NCBI GenBank assembly: GCA_021807595.1
Contig: JAKBCS010000007.1
Span: 1 to 62,909 of the forward strand
Origin: Planctomycetota bacterium
Lineage (GTDB): Bacteria; Planctomycetota; Planctomycetia; Gemmatales; Gemmataceae
Reading direction: 5' to 3'
Length of the DNA: 62,909 bases
A program made the translations under genes and the position numbers. Positions 1 to 7,895 of the stretch are shown here, piece by piece (the first letter of the stretch is position 1; each line of letters starts with the position of its first letter). Below the pieces are notes generated by a model. The model did not search any database, was not told where the DNA came from, and was given only the letters and a program-made list of their open reading frames with translations.

Positions 1-321
1 CCCCTGTACTCAGGGGAGAGGGGCTGGGGGTGAGGGGCTTCTAAAAAGCTCCCCTCTCCCCTGTACTCACGGGAGAGGGGCTGGGGGTGAGGGGCTTCTA
101 AAAAGCTCCCCTCTCCCCTGTACTCAGGGGAGAGGGGCTGGGGGTGAGGGGCTTCTAAAAAGCTCCCCTCTCCCCTGTACTCACGGGAGAGGGGCTGGGG
201 GTGAGGGGCTTCTAAAAAGCTCCCCTCTCCCCTGTACTCACGGGAGAGGGGCTGGGGGTGAGGGGCTTCTAAAAAGCTCCCCTCTCCCCTGTACTCAGGG
301 GAGAGGGGCTGGGGGTGAGGG
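1..321. repeat. 57-bp tandem repeat array (about 5.6 copies)
   Basis: Units begin at 1, 58, 115, 172, 229 and 286, so the period is 57 bp. They are nearly identical; the main variation is ACTCAGGGG versus ACTCACGGG. Each unit contains a palindrome with arms CCCCTCTCCCC and GGGGAGAGGGG around TGTACTCA, so RNA from it would form a row of hairpins. The array runs off the left edge of the window, so its full length is unknown. The right end abuts a lysR fragment. Single diverged copies of the same palindrome occur at 27867-27900, 30946-30976 and 35268-35298. Confidence 0.95.
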
Positions 322-831
322 GTGCATTTTACCGACGCGGGACGCCTCTTGATGGAGCGCGCCGCCATAATCCTTGCCGCCGTCGACGACGCGCGGCAGA
401 GTCTAAAGGATTTTGACACCCTGCAGGGAGGAAGGTTGGCTCTCGGTGCCATTCCCACTGTCGCCCCTTATCTATTCCCGGAGACCTTGGAGAAATTCGC
501 GCGCTGCTGCCCGAATGTGGAATTGTCGATTCACGAAGACTTGACTGAGCGTCTCGCCGAAGCCGTGGCAGGCGGCGAACTCGATCTAGCCTTGGCGGCA
601 CGTACATTTCAGGACGACCGTCTCGAAGTGCGAGTTTTATACACCGAACCGCTCTTGCTCGCCTTGCCCGCCGGACACCCGCTCGTCAAACGACGGCGCA
701 TCACTTTGGAAGACATTCGAGCCGAACGCTTTATTCACCTCGACGAGATGCACTGTCTGGGCGGACAGATGCTGAGCTTTTGCAATGAGAAAGGCTGTCG
801 CAGCCGAGCAATTCTTGGAGGCATTGAGTGA
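322..831 (+). pseudogene. Truncated LysR-family transcriptional regulator (OxyR-like effector domain)
   Basis: The product resembles the linker helix and substrate-binding domain of LysR regulators: FTDAGRLLMERA corresponds to the region after the winged helix, then GRLALGAIPTVAPYLFP and the effector fold. The DNA-binding helix-turn-helix of about 60 residues is absent, because its place is taken by the 57-bp array. The apparent GTG start lies at the array junction and has no clear ribosome site. The 3' end is also cut: the frame stops after ILGGIE, roughly midway through the effector domain (169 aa against about 300). The fragment is most likely non-functional, broken at both ends. Confidence 0.8.
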
Positions 832-901
832 AACAACGGTCGAAATGCCGCAATGTTAAAAGAGGAAGGGGAGGCGCAAGTGCCTCCCCCCGTCGCAGAG
901 A

Positions 902-1615
902 TTATCCCTTCTTTCGCTTTGTCGGCTTGTCTTCGCCGGTTGCGGTCCACTGGCGGCCGATGGTGTCTAGCGAAGGAGGTTGGGGGACGCGGGGAACTTC
1001 CAGACCGAGTGCTTCGATTCGCTTTTCACGGACCTTGGCCGTCTTCACGTCGAAAGCCTTGTCCCGTTCGGCGATGACCCTGTCGTCCTGTTGGCCGTCG
1101 GCGGTCAGCGACCACATTAGCAGCGGCTCGCCCATCGGTACTGGCGTTTTGGGATCGGGCCAGGTGTGCCAAGTCTTGCCCCAGGTCGTCAGCAGACCCT
1201 TCATGAACTTCATTTCGTCGTCCGGCGTCATCTCCGGAGCGATTAAGCCGCCGGCCAGCACTTCGTAGGTGTGCGGATGCCAATACTTCTTTTCTTCGTC
1301 GGGCAAATTGCGGAATAGTCGATCCGAAATAATGTATTCGACGCCGAGGAGCCGCGCCTTGTTTCCCATCGCATCGTACAGCAGGCATTGGTGCATTTCT
1401 TCACCCACCATGCCACAGAAATGTTGCGTGATGATCTGGATCTTCGGGTCTTTCTTGGCGACATGGATGCCGCAAAAGTGGGCCGCATGATTGCCGAGCG
1501 GTGTCGCGTTGTCTCCCTTGCGCGGGCCGGAATCGTGGGCTTCCGCTGTCGCGCCACAGACCGTCAGTCCCGTGCCCAAGACTCCGAGACTCTCCAACAG
1601 TTCGCGTCGATTCAT
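902..1615 (-). CDS. DUF1264 (oil-body-associated-protein-like) secreted protein
   Basis: A protein of 237 aa. The N-terminus MNRRELLESLGVLGTGL looks like a twin-arginine or Sec signal (RR followed by a hydrophobic stretch to residue 20). The rest matches the DUF1264 family: HFCGMVGEEMHQCLLYD, LLGVEYIIS, then EEKKYWHPHTYEVLAGG and TTWGKTWHTWPD. The biochemical function of this family is unknown; eukaryotic members associate with oil bodies. The ATG at 1615 is chosen over an upstream one because AAGGAG sits 9 nt before it. It is the last gene of the ArsR/rhodanese operon, 100 bp after the flavoprotein gene; co-transcription is inferred from orientation. Confidence 0.8.
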   Translation of the reverse strand: MNRRELLESLGVLGTGLTVCGATAEAHDSGPRKGDNATPLGNHAAHFCGIHVAKKDPKIQIITQHFCGMVGEEMHQCLLYDAMGNKARLLGVEYIISDRLFRNLPDEEKKYWHPHTYEVLAGGLIAPEMTPDDEMKFMKGLLTTWGKTWHTWPDPKTPVPMGEPLLMWSLTADGQQDDRVIAERDKAFDVKTAKVREKRIEALGLEVPRVPQPPSLDTIGRQWTATGEDKPTKRKKG

Positions 1616-1715
1616 CGCTGCTTGCTCCTTGGGAATCTCCATTGATCTGCGTTCCTTCGAGGGGATTCCCTAGGCCCGAAGGACGACGAGAAGCGAAAAG
1701 GTGAGAGAATGCAGT

Positions 1716-3374
1716 TCATTTTAGAGCCGCGACTTGCTGCGGATGATGCAACCGATAGGTCGTGTATCCGCCGCCGAGATTCACAGCGTCGAAGCCGTTC
1801 TGCGTGAGTATCCGCGCGGCGAGATAGCCGCGCTGGCCGACCTGGCAATACGCCGCGATCCGGCGCTCGCGCGGGATCTCCAACAATCGGGATCGCAAAT
1901 CATCGACAGGGATATTGACGGCGTTGGGCACATGGCCCGCGGCGTATTCCTGGGACGTTCGCACGTCGAGGAGATACCATTCGTCGGGATGCGCGGCAAC
2001 CGTCTCCCAATCGCTTTGAGGATGATCGCCGCGCAGCAGTCCGGCGGCGACGAAGCCAGCCATATTCACCGGATCCTTGGCCGAGCCGAATTGCGGAGCG
2101 TAGCACAATTCCATCTCTTCGAGATCGTAGACGGTCATTCCCGCTTGAATGGCGACGGCCAATACGTCGATGCGTTTGTCCACTCCCGCGCCGCCGACCG
2201 CCTGCGCGCCGAGTAATCGGCCCGTTTGCGGATCGAATAAAACCTTGAGAGACATCGGCTGCGCTCCGGGGTAATAGCCGGCGTGGTTCGCCGGATGGAC
2301 GTATACCTTACGATAGGGTTTACCGAGCCTCTTGAGGGTCTTTTCTGCTGCGCCGGTGAGGGCGGCCACGCGGTCGAAGAAGCCAACGATGGCCGTACCC
2401 TGCGTACCGCGATAGCGCGCGCGCCGTCCGAAGATGTTGTCGGCGGCGATGCGCCCTTGACGATTGGCGGGACCGGCCAGTGGAACCTGCGTTTTATCGC
2501 CGGTGACGAAATCGACCGTCTCGATGGCGTCGCCGACGGCGTAGATGTCGGGGTCCGAGGTTTGCAAGTATTCGTCGACCCGAATCCCGCCGCGCGGGCC
2601 AACCGCTAGCCCGGCTTCGACGGCGAGTCGATTTTCGGGCCGAACCCCGATACCCACGATCACCAATTGTGCCGTCAACATCCCTCCGACGTTTAGCCGA
2701 AGTCCCAATCCTTGTTGCGAAGGCGCGATCGCTTCGACCGTTTGTCCGAGCCGCACGACGACACCCTTGGCGGCCAACTCCTCGGCGAGTGGCGTCGTCA
2801 TCTCCGCATCGAACGGCGGCAGGATCTGATTGGCCAATTCCAACACCGTGGTCTCGATGCCCCGGCGCGCCAATCCCTCGGCCAGCTCCAGGCCGATGAA
2901 GCCCGCGCCGACGATGACGGCTCCGCCGACGTTGGCGTCCACCGCTTGCTTGATGCGGTCGGTATCGCTCAGGTTGCGCAGAGTGTACACGCCCGGTAGA
3001 TCGATGCCGGGTATGGGTGGCCGAAATGGCGCGGCCCCCGGAGCGAGGATCAATTTGTCGTAGGGCAGAGCGTACTCGCGGTCGCCGTCCAAATCGCGAA
3101 CGCGCAACGTCTTTGCCGCACGGTCGATTGACGCCACTGAAGAACGAGTCCGCACGTCCAGTTTGAAACGCTGGCGCAGGCGTTCCGGCGTTACCACCAA
3201 GAGCTTGTCGCGCTGCGCGATCGCGCCGCCGATGTAATAGGGCAGCCCGCAATTGGCGAACGACACGTCCGGGCCTCGCTCCAGAAGCACGATCTCGGCG
3301 TCTTCGGATAGACGCCTCGCGCGTGCTGCAGCGGACGCGCCACCGGCCACGCCACCGACAATGACGAGTTTCAT
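1716..3374 (-). CDS. CoA-disulfide reductase-like FAD/NAD(P) oxidoreductase with C-terminal rhodanese domain
   Basis: A flavoprotein of 552 aa fused to a rhodanese (CoADR-RHD type). An FAD-binding GGVAGGASAAARARRL motif opens the protein, and the single redox cysteine C42 lies in SFANCGLPYY, as in CoA-disulfide reductases. A second Rossmann motif, VIVGAGFIGLELAEGLARRG, starts near residue 153. The C-terminal 100 residues are a rhodanese with LLDVRTSQEY and catalytic Cys about residue 510 in YCQVGQRG. Family members reduce CoA persulfide or polysulfide, with the rhodanese handing over sulfane sulfur. The ribosome site GGAGTAAAGGATT precedes the ATG. It sits downstream of two single-domain rhodaneses under an ArsR regulator, which supports a role in sulfane-sulfur handling. 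Confidence 0.93.
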   Translation of the reverse strand: MKLVIVGGVAGGASAAARARRLSEDAEIVLLERGPDVSFANCGLPYYIGGAIAQRDKLLVVTPERLRQRFKLDVRTRSSVASIDRAAKTLRVRDLDGDREYALPYDKLILAPGAAPFRPPIPGIDLPGVYTLRNLSDTDRIKQAVDANVGGAVIVGAGFIGLELAEGLARRGIETTVLELANQILPPFDAEMTTPLAEELAAKGVVVRLGQTVEAIAPSQQGLGLRLNVGGMLTAQLVIVGIGVRPENRLAVEAGLAVGPRGGIRVDEYLQTSDPDIYAVGDAIETVDFVTGDKTQVPLAGPANRQGRIAADNIFGRRARYRGTQGTAIVGFFDRVAALTGAAEKTLKRLGKPYRKVYVHPANHAGYYPGAQPMSLKVLFDPQTGRLLGAQAVGGAGVDKRIDVLAVAIQAGMTVYDLEEMELCYAPQFGSAKDPVNMAGFVAAGLLRGDHPQSDWETVAAHPDEWYLLDVRTSQEYAAGHVPNAVNIPVDDLRSRLLEIPRERRIAAYCQVGQRGYLAARILTQNGFDAVNLGGGYTTYRLHHPQQVAALK

Positions 3375-3446
3375 AATCCTTTACTCCATAATCATCGACG
3401 ACAAGCCCGGCGACCGGGGGTCGTTCGCCCCCGATCGCCGGAGAGG

Positions 3447-3860
3447 TCATTTCGGCGCGGCGACAAAACCTTCTTTGAGAAGAGCCGTGAAGCCGGATTT
3501 GAGCGGGCGGACGTCGTAGCCTTTCTTCTTTAAAATATCCGCGGCGGCAAGGCAGCGGCGACCGGAAGCACAATGACAATAGATAACTTTGTCCTTGGGC
3601 AGCGCGCGCGCCAAATCGTCGGCTTTCGCATCGCGCAACGAACTGAGTGCGAGGAACTTGGCATCGCGGAGATGGCCATCGTCCCATTCGGCTTTTTCGC
3701 GGACATCGAGCAACACCGCTTTATTGTCGGCGATCGCTTTCTTAATCGTCTCCGTCGAGTCTTTGGTATGTTCGGCGGCCAAACCGGGGACCGTGGCGCA
3801 GCCGATACCCAGAGCCGTCAACAGACCGCACAACCATCGCGTCGAAATCAAGTCTTTCAT
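3447..3860 (-). CDS. Exported rhodanese-like sulfurtransferase
   Basis: A protein of 137 aa with a Sec-type signal peptide: MKDLISTRWLCGLLTALGIG, then cleavage near GLAAEH. A single rhodanese domain follows, with VLLDVREKAEWDDGHL and the active-site loop YCHCASGRRCLAAADILK, which keeps the catalytic Cys. It would transfer sulfane sulfur in the periplasm. The start at 3860 was chosen because GAGGAGGATTCA lies directly before it; a longer reading frame from 3947 lacks such a site. It lies 72 bp upstream of the CoADR-rhodanese gene. Confidence 0.92.
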   Translation of the reverse strand: MKDLISTRWLCGLLTALGIGCATVPGLAAEHTKDSTETIKKAIADNKAVLLDVREKAEWDDGHLRDAKFLALSSLRDAKADDLARALPKDKVIYCHCASGRRCLAAADILKKKGYDVRPLKSGFTALLKEGFVAAPK

Positions 3861-3936
3861 TGAATCCTCCTCCTCATTGAGCCACCCGCGCCGGAACCCG
3901 CTTCCGGCAGATTCGGGCAACATCTTCGTTCGAGTT

Positions 3937-4536
3937 TCATGGACCAACCGCGACCGGGCTGCTGCACGGCGCGCATTGCGAACCGGGAATCGGGGCTTTG
4001 GTTCGGGGCGCTCGATTCCACGGCATGTACGACAACATCATACCCATGGCGCAGCTGTCGGTAATTCCCGAATATAACACGCCCAGGCCCACTGCCCCCG
4101 CCAACAAGTGAAAGATCGAATGCACCCACCACGCGAGAACCGTTCCCAAAACTACTAAGATTCCAATGGAGATGCGCACCTGCCGCTCGATTGAGATCGC
4201 TTTTCTGCCGCGCACCACCGGCAGACCGCACTCGGCCCATGCGAGCGTGCCGCCTTCCACATTGACAACTTTCACGATCCCTGCTGCCAATATCTTCTCG
4301 CAAGCTTGCTTCCCTCGCGTACCCGATCGGCAAATGACGTAGATTGGATCCTCGGCGCGTCCCGTTCGTCCGCTAATCAACGCGGCGGGATCGAGGTCGC
4401 TCAAGGGTATATTGCGAGCAAACGGAACGTGAATCTCGCGAAACTCGGCGGGAGTGCGAACGTCGATCAAGTCCACTCCCTTGCCGCTGCCGCGCAACCG
4501 TTCGAGTTCGCGCGGTCGGATGACGTCAACTTCCAT
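3937..4536 (-). CDS. Rhodanese with C-terminal DUF2892 membrane domain (YgaP-like)
   Basis: A protein of 199 aa. Residues 1-105 are a rhodanese domain (VDLIDVRTPAEFREIHVPFA) with catalytic Cys in VICRSGTRGKQAC. Residues from about 118 form a DUF2892 domain with two membrane helices around IGILVVLGTVLAWWVHSIF and LLAGAVGLGVLYSGIT, ending in MPWNR. This architecture matches E. coli YgaP, an inner-membrane sulfurtransferase. GGAGATCAACGC precedes the chosen ATG at 4536; a longer frame to 4713 would overlap the ArsR gene. It is the first structural gene after arsR. Confidence 0.93.
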   Translation of the reverse strand: MEVDVIRPRELERLRGSGKGVDLIDVRTPAEFREIHVPFARNIPLSDLDPAALISGRTGRAEDPIYVICRSGTRGKQACEKILAAGIVKVVNVEGGTLAWAECGLPVVRGRKAISIERQVRISIGILVVLGTVLAWWVHSIFHLLAGAVGLGVLYSGITDSCAMGMMLSYMPWNRAPRTKAPIPGSQCAPCSSPVAVGP

Positions 4537-4594
4537 GCGTTGATCTCCAAAAAATCGAGGGCGAAACCTTAGACCGACCCATTCGGCGAGAGGC

Positions 4595-4918
4595 TTATTC
4601 GCCCGCGGAATCCGCGAATCGCTCGCGGATGCAGGAAAGGAAGCCCTTGAGGCACGGTTCGGTGATGGCGTAGTAAATGTTGCGCCCCTCGCGCTGAGGA
4701 GCGAGCATGCCACAACGCTGCATCAAACGCAAATGGCCGGAGGCGATGTTGCTCGGCACGCCGCACGCCTCGGCGATCTCGCCCACAGTGTAGCGATCCG
4801 ACATCAACATTTCGACGATGCGCAGCCGATGCGGATGGGCGAGTGTTTTCAAACACTCCGCCGCTCGCGCCAGCCGCGACATTTCGATCCATTCGGGTTT
4901 CAATGTCTTCGTCGTCAT
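4595..4918 (-). CDS. ArsR-family winged-helix repressor
   Basis: A protein of 107 aa with the ArsR fold: LKTLAHPHRLRIVEML, then the recognition region TVGEIAEACGVPSNIASGHLRL and a wing (GMLAPQREGRNIYYAI). Cys residues include one in ECLKTL, one at the start of the recognition region, and others near the C-terminus (CLKGFLSC). Its position at the head of a rhodanese operon suggests a persulfide-responsive regulator like BigR or SqrR rather than an arsenic sensor, but the classical SqrR cysteine pair cannot be assigned by eye. The ribosome site AAAGAGGAGC precedes the ATG. It probably represses its own operon through the palindrome just upstream. Confidence 0.9.
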   Translation of the reverse strand: MTTKTLKPEWIEMSRLARAAECLKTLAHPHRLRIVEMLMSDRYTVGEIAEACGVPSNIASGHLRLMQRCGMLAPQREGRNIYYAITEPCLKGFLSCIRERFADSAGE

Positions 4919-4947
4919 GTTTTGCTCCTCTTTCTAAAATATATCTC

Positions 4948-4963
4948 GACATCTCGATATGTC
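4948..4963. promoter_or_regulatory. Palindromic operator candidate for the ArsR regulator
   Basis: GACATCTCGATATGTC matches its reverse complement at 14 of 16 positions. It lies 30 bp upstream of the arsR ATG inside an AT-rich patch (ATATATCTCGACATCTCGAT) in otherwise GC-rich DNA. Size, symmetry and location fit an ArsR autoregulatory operator. The binding is inferred, not shown. Confidence 0.5.
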
Positions 4964-5158
4964 AAGATTAAGATAACAATGGCCGATGTTTCGGTTGGTG
5001 CGACGCCTCGATTGGCTTCGAGCGAGCGAGTGAAGAGGGAATAGAGCCGTTGCAACCGAAAAGAGCGATTTTGTCAATGAGGCGGGCCAATAGGTCGATT
5101 TTTCTAGGAAGAGACGAAATCTAGGTTCGGGATGTCGTTGGCGCATGGAGAGCGAAAG

Positions 5159-6673
5159 ATGACAAGATGCGAAAAGCGGATGGGTCGCAGAGAATGGGCG
5201 CTCTTCGTTTGCCTGATGTGCGTCGCTTCGGCAGCACCGGGGCAGTGGCCCGTTGATTCGCCGGCGGCAGTGCCTCAACCTTCCGACTACGGCGAACGGA
5301 TACGACAATCCGTACCCTCGACGGATCGAACGGAACGAGCGCAACCGAAGGCGGATTCACCGGCCAACAATGAACTTCCGTCGCCGCGCGCGCAGAACGA
5401 ACCTGCCCCCGAGTTGAACCTGATGCAGACGATCGACTTGGCGTTTCGGTCGAATCCCGATCTGCGCGCTGCGCGCGAGCGGGTGCGCATTGCCGACGCG
5501 CTCATCGCCAGCGCCCGCGCCGAATTCTATCCCAAACTGGGCGTGTCCGAGAACTTCGTCGAGACGAATACTCCCGCGAATGTTTTTATGTATCTGTTGA
5601 ATCAAGGCCGATTCAGCTTCAACCGCGACTTCAATCATCCCGGATTCATCGATAACTTTTTGACGCAAACGTCGATCGATCAACCGCTGTATGCGGGCGG
5701 GCGGTTGCGTTCGCGCCGCCAAGTGGCGGAATCGGAGCAACTCGCCAGCAAGTATTCGCTTCGTGCCGCCCAGAACGAATTGGTGTTCCACGTCGCCGAG
5801 GCGTACTATCGTCTCATCCAAGCGCGCAACCTGGCGCAGGTGCGTCGAGCAACAGTGGAACTGGTCCAGCGCCAGTTGCAAGTGGTCCAGACGCGCTTCA
5901 AAGCCGGAACCGCGGTTCGTTCGGACGTTTTGTCGTTGGAAGTGCGAATGGCCGAGGCGCGCGAGGCGCTCATCACGGCGACGAATCAGCTCGAATTATC
6001 GTGGGCGATCCTGGAGAACGTCATGGGGGCGCGTCTGCCGCGCCTGAATCTGCCCTCGCGTCTGCCGCCCGCGCCGTGGACGGACCACATCGACAACGTG
6101 GAAAACGCCGTGGCTCAAGCAGTTCGCCAAAGGCCGGAGGTCGGGGCGATGAACGGCCAACACCAAGCAGCCGTCGCCAACATTGAGGCGGCGCGGTCCG
6201 GCAATCGTCCTTCGGTCAATCTCTTCGGCAACTACTCACTGTGGTCTCCGAATTTGTACAACGGAACCAACAATCTGTTCGTCGGCTTGGGGGCGAGTTT
6301 GAATCTCTTCGACGGCGGTCGGACCCGCAGTGCGGTGCAGGCGGCTCAGGCTCGCGTTGCCGAGTTGGCCGCCAAGCAGGAGCGGTTACTTTTGGACATC
6401 GAATTGGAGGTGCGCCGAGCCTATTTGGCCTTATCCGACGCACAAGGGCGCTTTCAAGTGACCGAGCAAGCCGTCTCGCAAGCGGCGGAGAGCTATCGGG
6501 AGATCGGCGTTCGCTACGAAGGGCAAGCGGCCACCATCACCCAGTTCATCGACGCGCAGTCGGCTTTGACCTCCGCCGAAGTGCGGCGAACGACGGCGCA
6601 GGCCGACGTCGAAATATCGCGGGCCAATCTCGAACGGGCCGTGGGCCGCGTCGCCGAGATACTAGGCAAGTGA
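5159..6673 (+). CDS. TolC-family outer-membrane efflux protein
   Basis: A protein of 504 aa. An N-terminal signal (MGRREWALFVCLMCVASAAPG) is followed by a low-complexity linker to about residue 90. The OEP repeats then begin with LMQTIDLAFRSNPDLRAARERV and LYAGGRLRSRRQVAES, and the second repeat contains GASLNLFDGGRTRSAVQAAQ. Such proteins form the trimeric outer-membrane channel of tripartite pumps. GGAGAGCGAAAG precedes the chosen ATG at 5159; an ATG 27 bp upstream lacks a site. The periplasmic adaptor and RND pump genes follow directly, so the three likely form one operon. Confidence 0.93.
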   Translation: MTRCEKRMGRREWALFVCLMCVASAAPGQWPVDSPAAVPQPSDYGERIRQSVPSTDRTERAQPKADSPANNELPSPRAQNEPAPELNLMQTIDLAFRSNPDLRAARERVRIADALIASARAEFYPKLGVSENFVETNTPANVFMYLLNQGRFSFNRDFNHPGFIDNFLTQTSIDQPLYAGGRLRSRRQVAESEQLASKYSLRAAQNELVFHVAEAYYRLIQARNLAQVRRATVELVQRQLQVVQTRFKAGTAVRSDVLSLEVRMAEAREALITATNQLELSWAILENVMGARLPRLNLPSRLPPAPWTDHIDNVENAVAQAVRQRPEVGAMNGQHQAAVANIEAARSGNRPSVNLFGNYSLWSPNLYNGTNNLFVGLGASLNLFDGGRTRSAVQAAQARVAELAAKQERLLLDIELEVRRAYLALSDAQGRFQVTEQAVSQAAESYREIGVRYEGQAATITQFIDAQSALTSAEVRRTTAQADVEISRANLERAVGRVAEILGK

Positions 6674-6714
6674 GACAAACGCGATCTGCTGTCGCACCCA
6701 AGAGGAGTCGTGCC

Positions 6715-7842
6715 ATGTCGGGATCGATTGCGTCTGCGCGCCGGATACTCGGTCGCTTCTTGCTCATCGTCGTGAGTCTGGCCCTTCTGGTGGCCGTTAT
6801 CGGTTGGATGTCGGGATGGTATCATCCCAAGATTCAACCCGGCGAGGTCGAGGAAATGCGGCGCGAACTCGCCCCAGGGCAGGCAACCGCCCGCGCCCGC
6901 ACGCTGACGACGCCGCAAACCGTCGACGCGGTCGGTTCCATCGAGCCGTACCATAAAGCGCTCGTCGCCAGTCAAGTGATGGCCGTCATCCATCGCGTCT
7001 TCGTCCGCGCCGGTCAAAGCGTGTCCGAAGGACAACCGTTGGTCGAGTTGGACGACCGCGAACTCCAGGCGCAGTTGCGCGAGACGGAAGCGGCCATCGC
7101 CGCCAGCGATGCCGACCTGAACCTGCGCAAACGCGAAGTGGATCGCTACAAGACGATGTTGGCCGGCAACGCCGTCACCAAGGAGCAATTCGATACCGTC
7201 CAGGGCGCGTACGAAGTATCCGTGGCCCAACAGCGCCGAGCCAAGGAGCAATTTCAGCGCGTCAAAACCATGCTCAGCTACACGCGCATTCTCGCGCAAG
7301 CTCCCGCGCTGGTCACCGACCGTTTCGTCGATCCGGGCGACCTCGCCGCGCCCGGCAAGCCATTGCTCGCATTGCACGATCCCAAACAACTCGAATTGCA
7401 TGCCAGCGTGCCGGAAAAGCTGGCACGCGGCATGCGTCCCGGATTGATCCTCGACGTTCGGGTCGAGTCGGCGTCGCTCGATCTCAAGGGCAAGCTCCGC
7501 GAGATCGTGCCCCAGGTCCAAGCCGGCTCGCGGTCGATGTTGATGAAGATTCAACTGCCGCCCGACAAGAGCGGTGATCTCTACGTCGGCATGTTCGGTC
7601 GCGTCTACTTGCCTCTGGGACAGAGCGAACGTCTCGTTGTACCGGCGGCGGCGGTGCGCGAGGTCGGCCAGCTGCAACTCGTCGATGTGGTGCGGCCCGA
7701 GAAAGATTTGGAACGTCGGTTCGTGCTGACGGGCCGGCGCTTCGGCGACGATCTGGAGATCTTATCCGGACTTTCGACCGGCGAGACGGTAGCGCTGGCG
7801 GAGCCAGCCAAGGCTTCGCCTCGGAAAACGAACGGCAAGTAG
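6715..7842 (+). CDS. RND efflux periplasmic adaptor (membrane fusion protein)
   Basis: A protein of 375 aa. An N-terminal membrane anchor covers about residues 12-32 (FLLIVVSLALLVAVIGW). A lipoyl half-motif follows (VVASQVMAVIHRVFVRAGQS type, with PLVELDDRELQAQLRETEA), then a helical hairpin around residues 115-200, a beta-barrel with FVDPGDLAAPGKPLLALHD, and a membrane-proximal domain ending in GLSTGETVALAEPAK. It links the RND pump to the TolC channel. The ATG at 6715 has AGAGGAG upstream and lies 41 bp after the TolC stop; the longer open frame to its left is only the antecedent frame of the TolC gene. Confidence 0.92.
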   Translation: MSGSIASARRILGRFLLIVVSLALLVAVIGWMSGWYHPKIQPGEVEEMRRELAPGQATARARTLTTPQTVDAVGSIEPYHKALVASQVMAVIHRVFVRAGQSVSEGQPLVELDDRELQAQLRETEAAIAASDADLNLRKREVDRYKTMLAGNAVTKEQFDTVQGAYEVSVAQQRRAKEQFQRVKTMLSYTRILAQAPALVTDRFVDPGDLAAPGKPLLALHDPKQLELHASVPEKLARGMRPGLILDVRVESASLDLKGKLREIVPQVQAGSRSMLMKIQLPPDKSGDLYVGMFGRVYLPLGQSERLVVPAAAVREVGQLQLVDVVRPEKDLERRFVLTGRRFGDDLEILSGLSTGETVALAEPAKASPRKTNGK

Positions 7843-7895
7843 CGAGGCCACGTTTTTCCGGCGATATTTTCCTTCATCCGAAAAGAGTATCTCCC

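Noticed and set aside
1-321. Possible CRISPR array
   Set aside because: Repeats of 57 bp are directly adjacent, with no unique spacers.
2494-3687. Arg-rich minus-strand frame overlapping the CoADR gene
   Set aside because: Out-of-frame reading of a GC-rich gene with an unnatural Arg bias.
6514-7677. Minus-strand frame opposite the adaptor gene
   Set aside because: Antisense shadow with no ribosome site; the adaptor on the plus strand is well supported.
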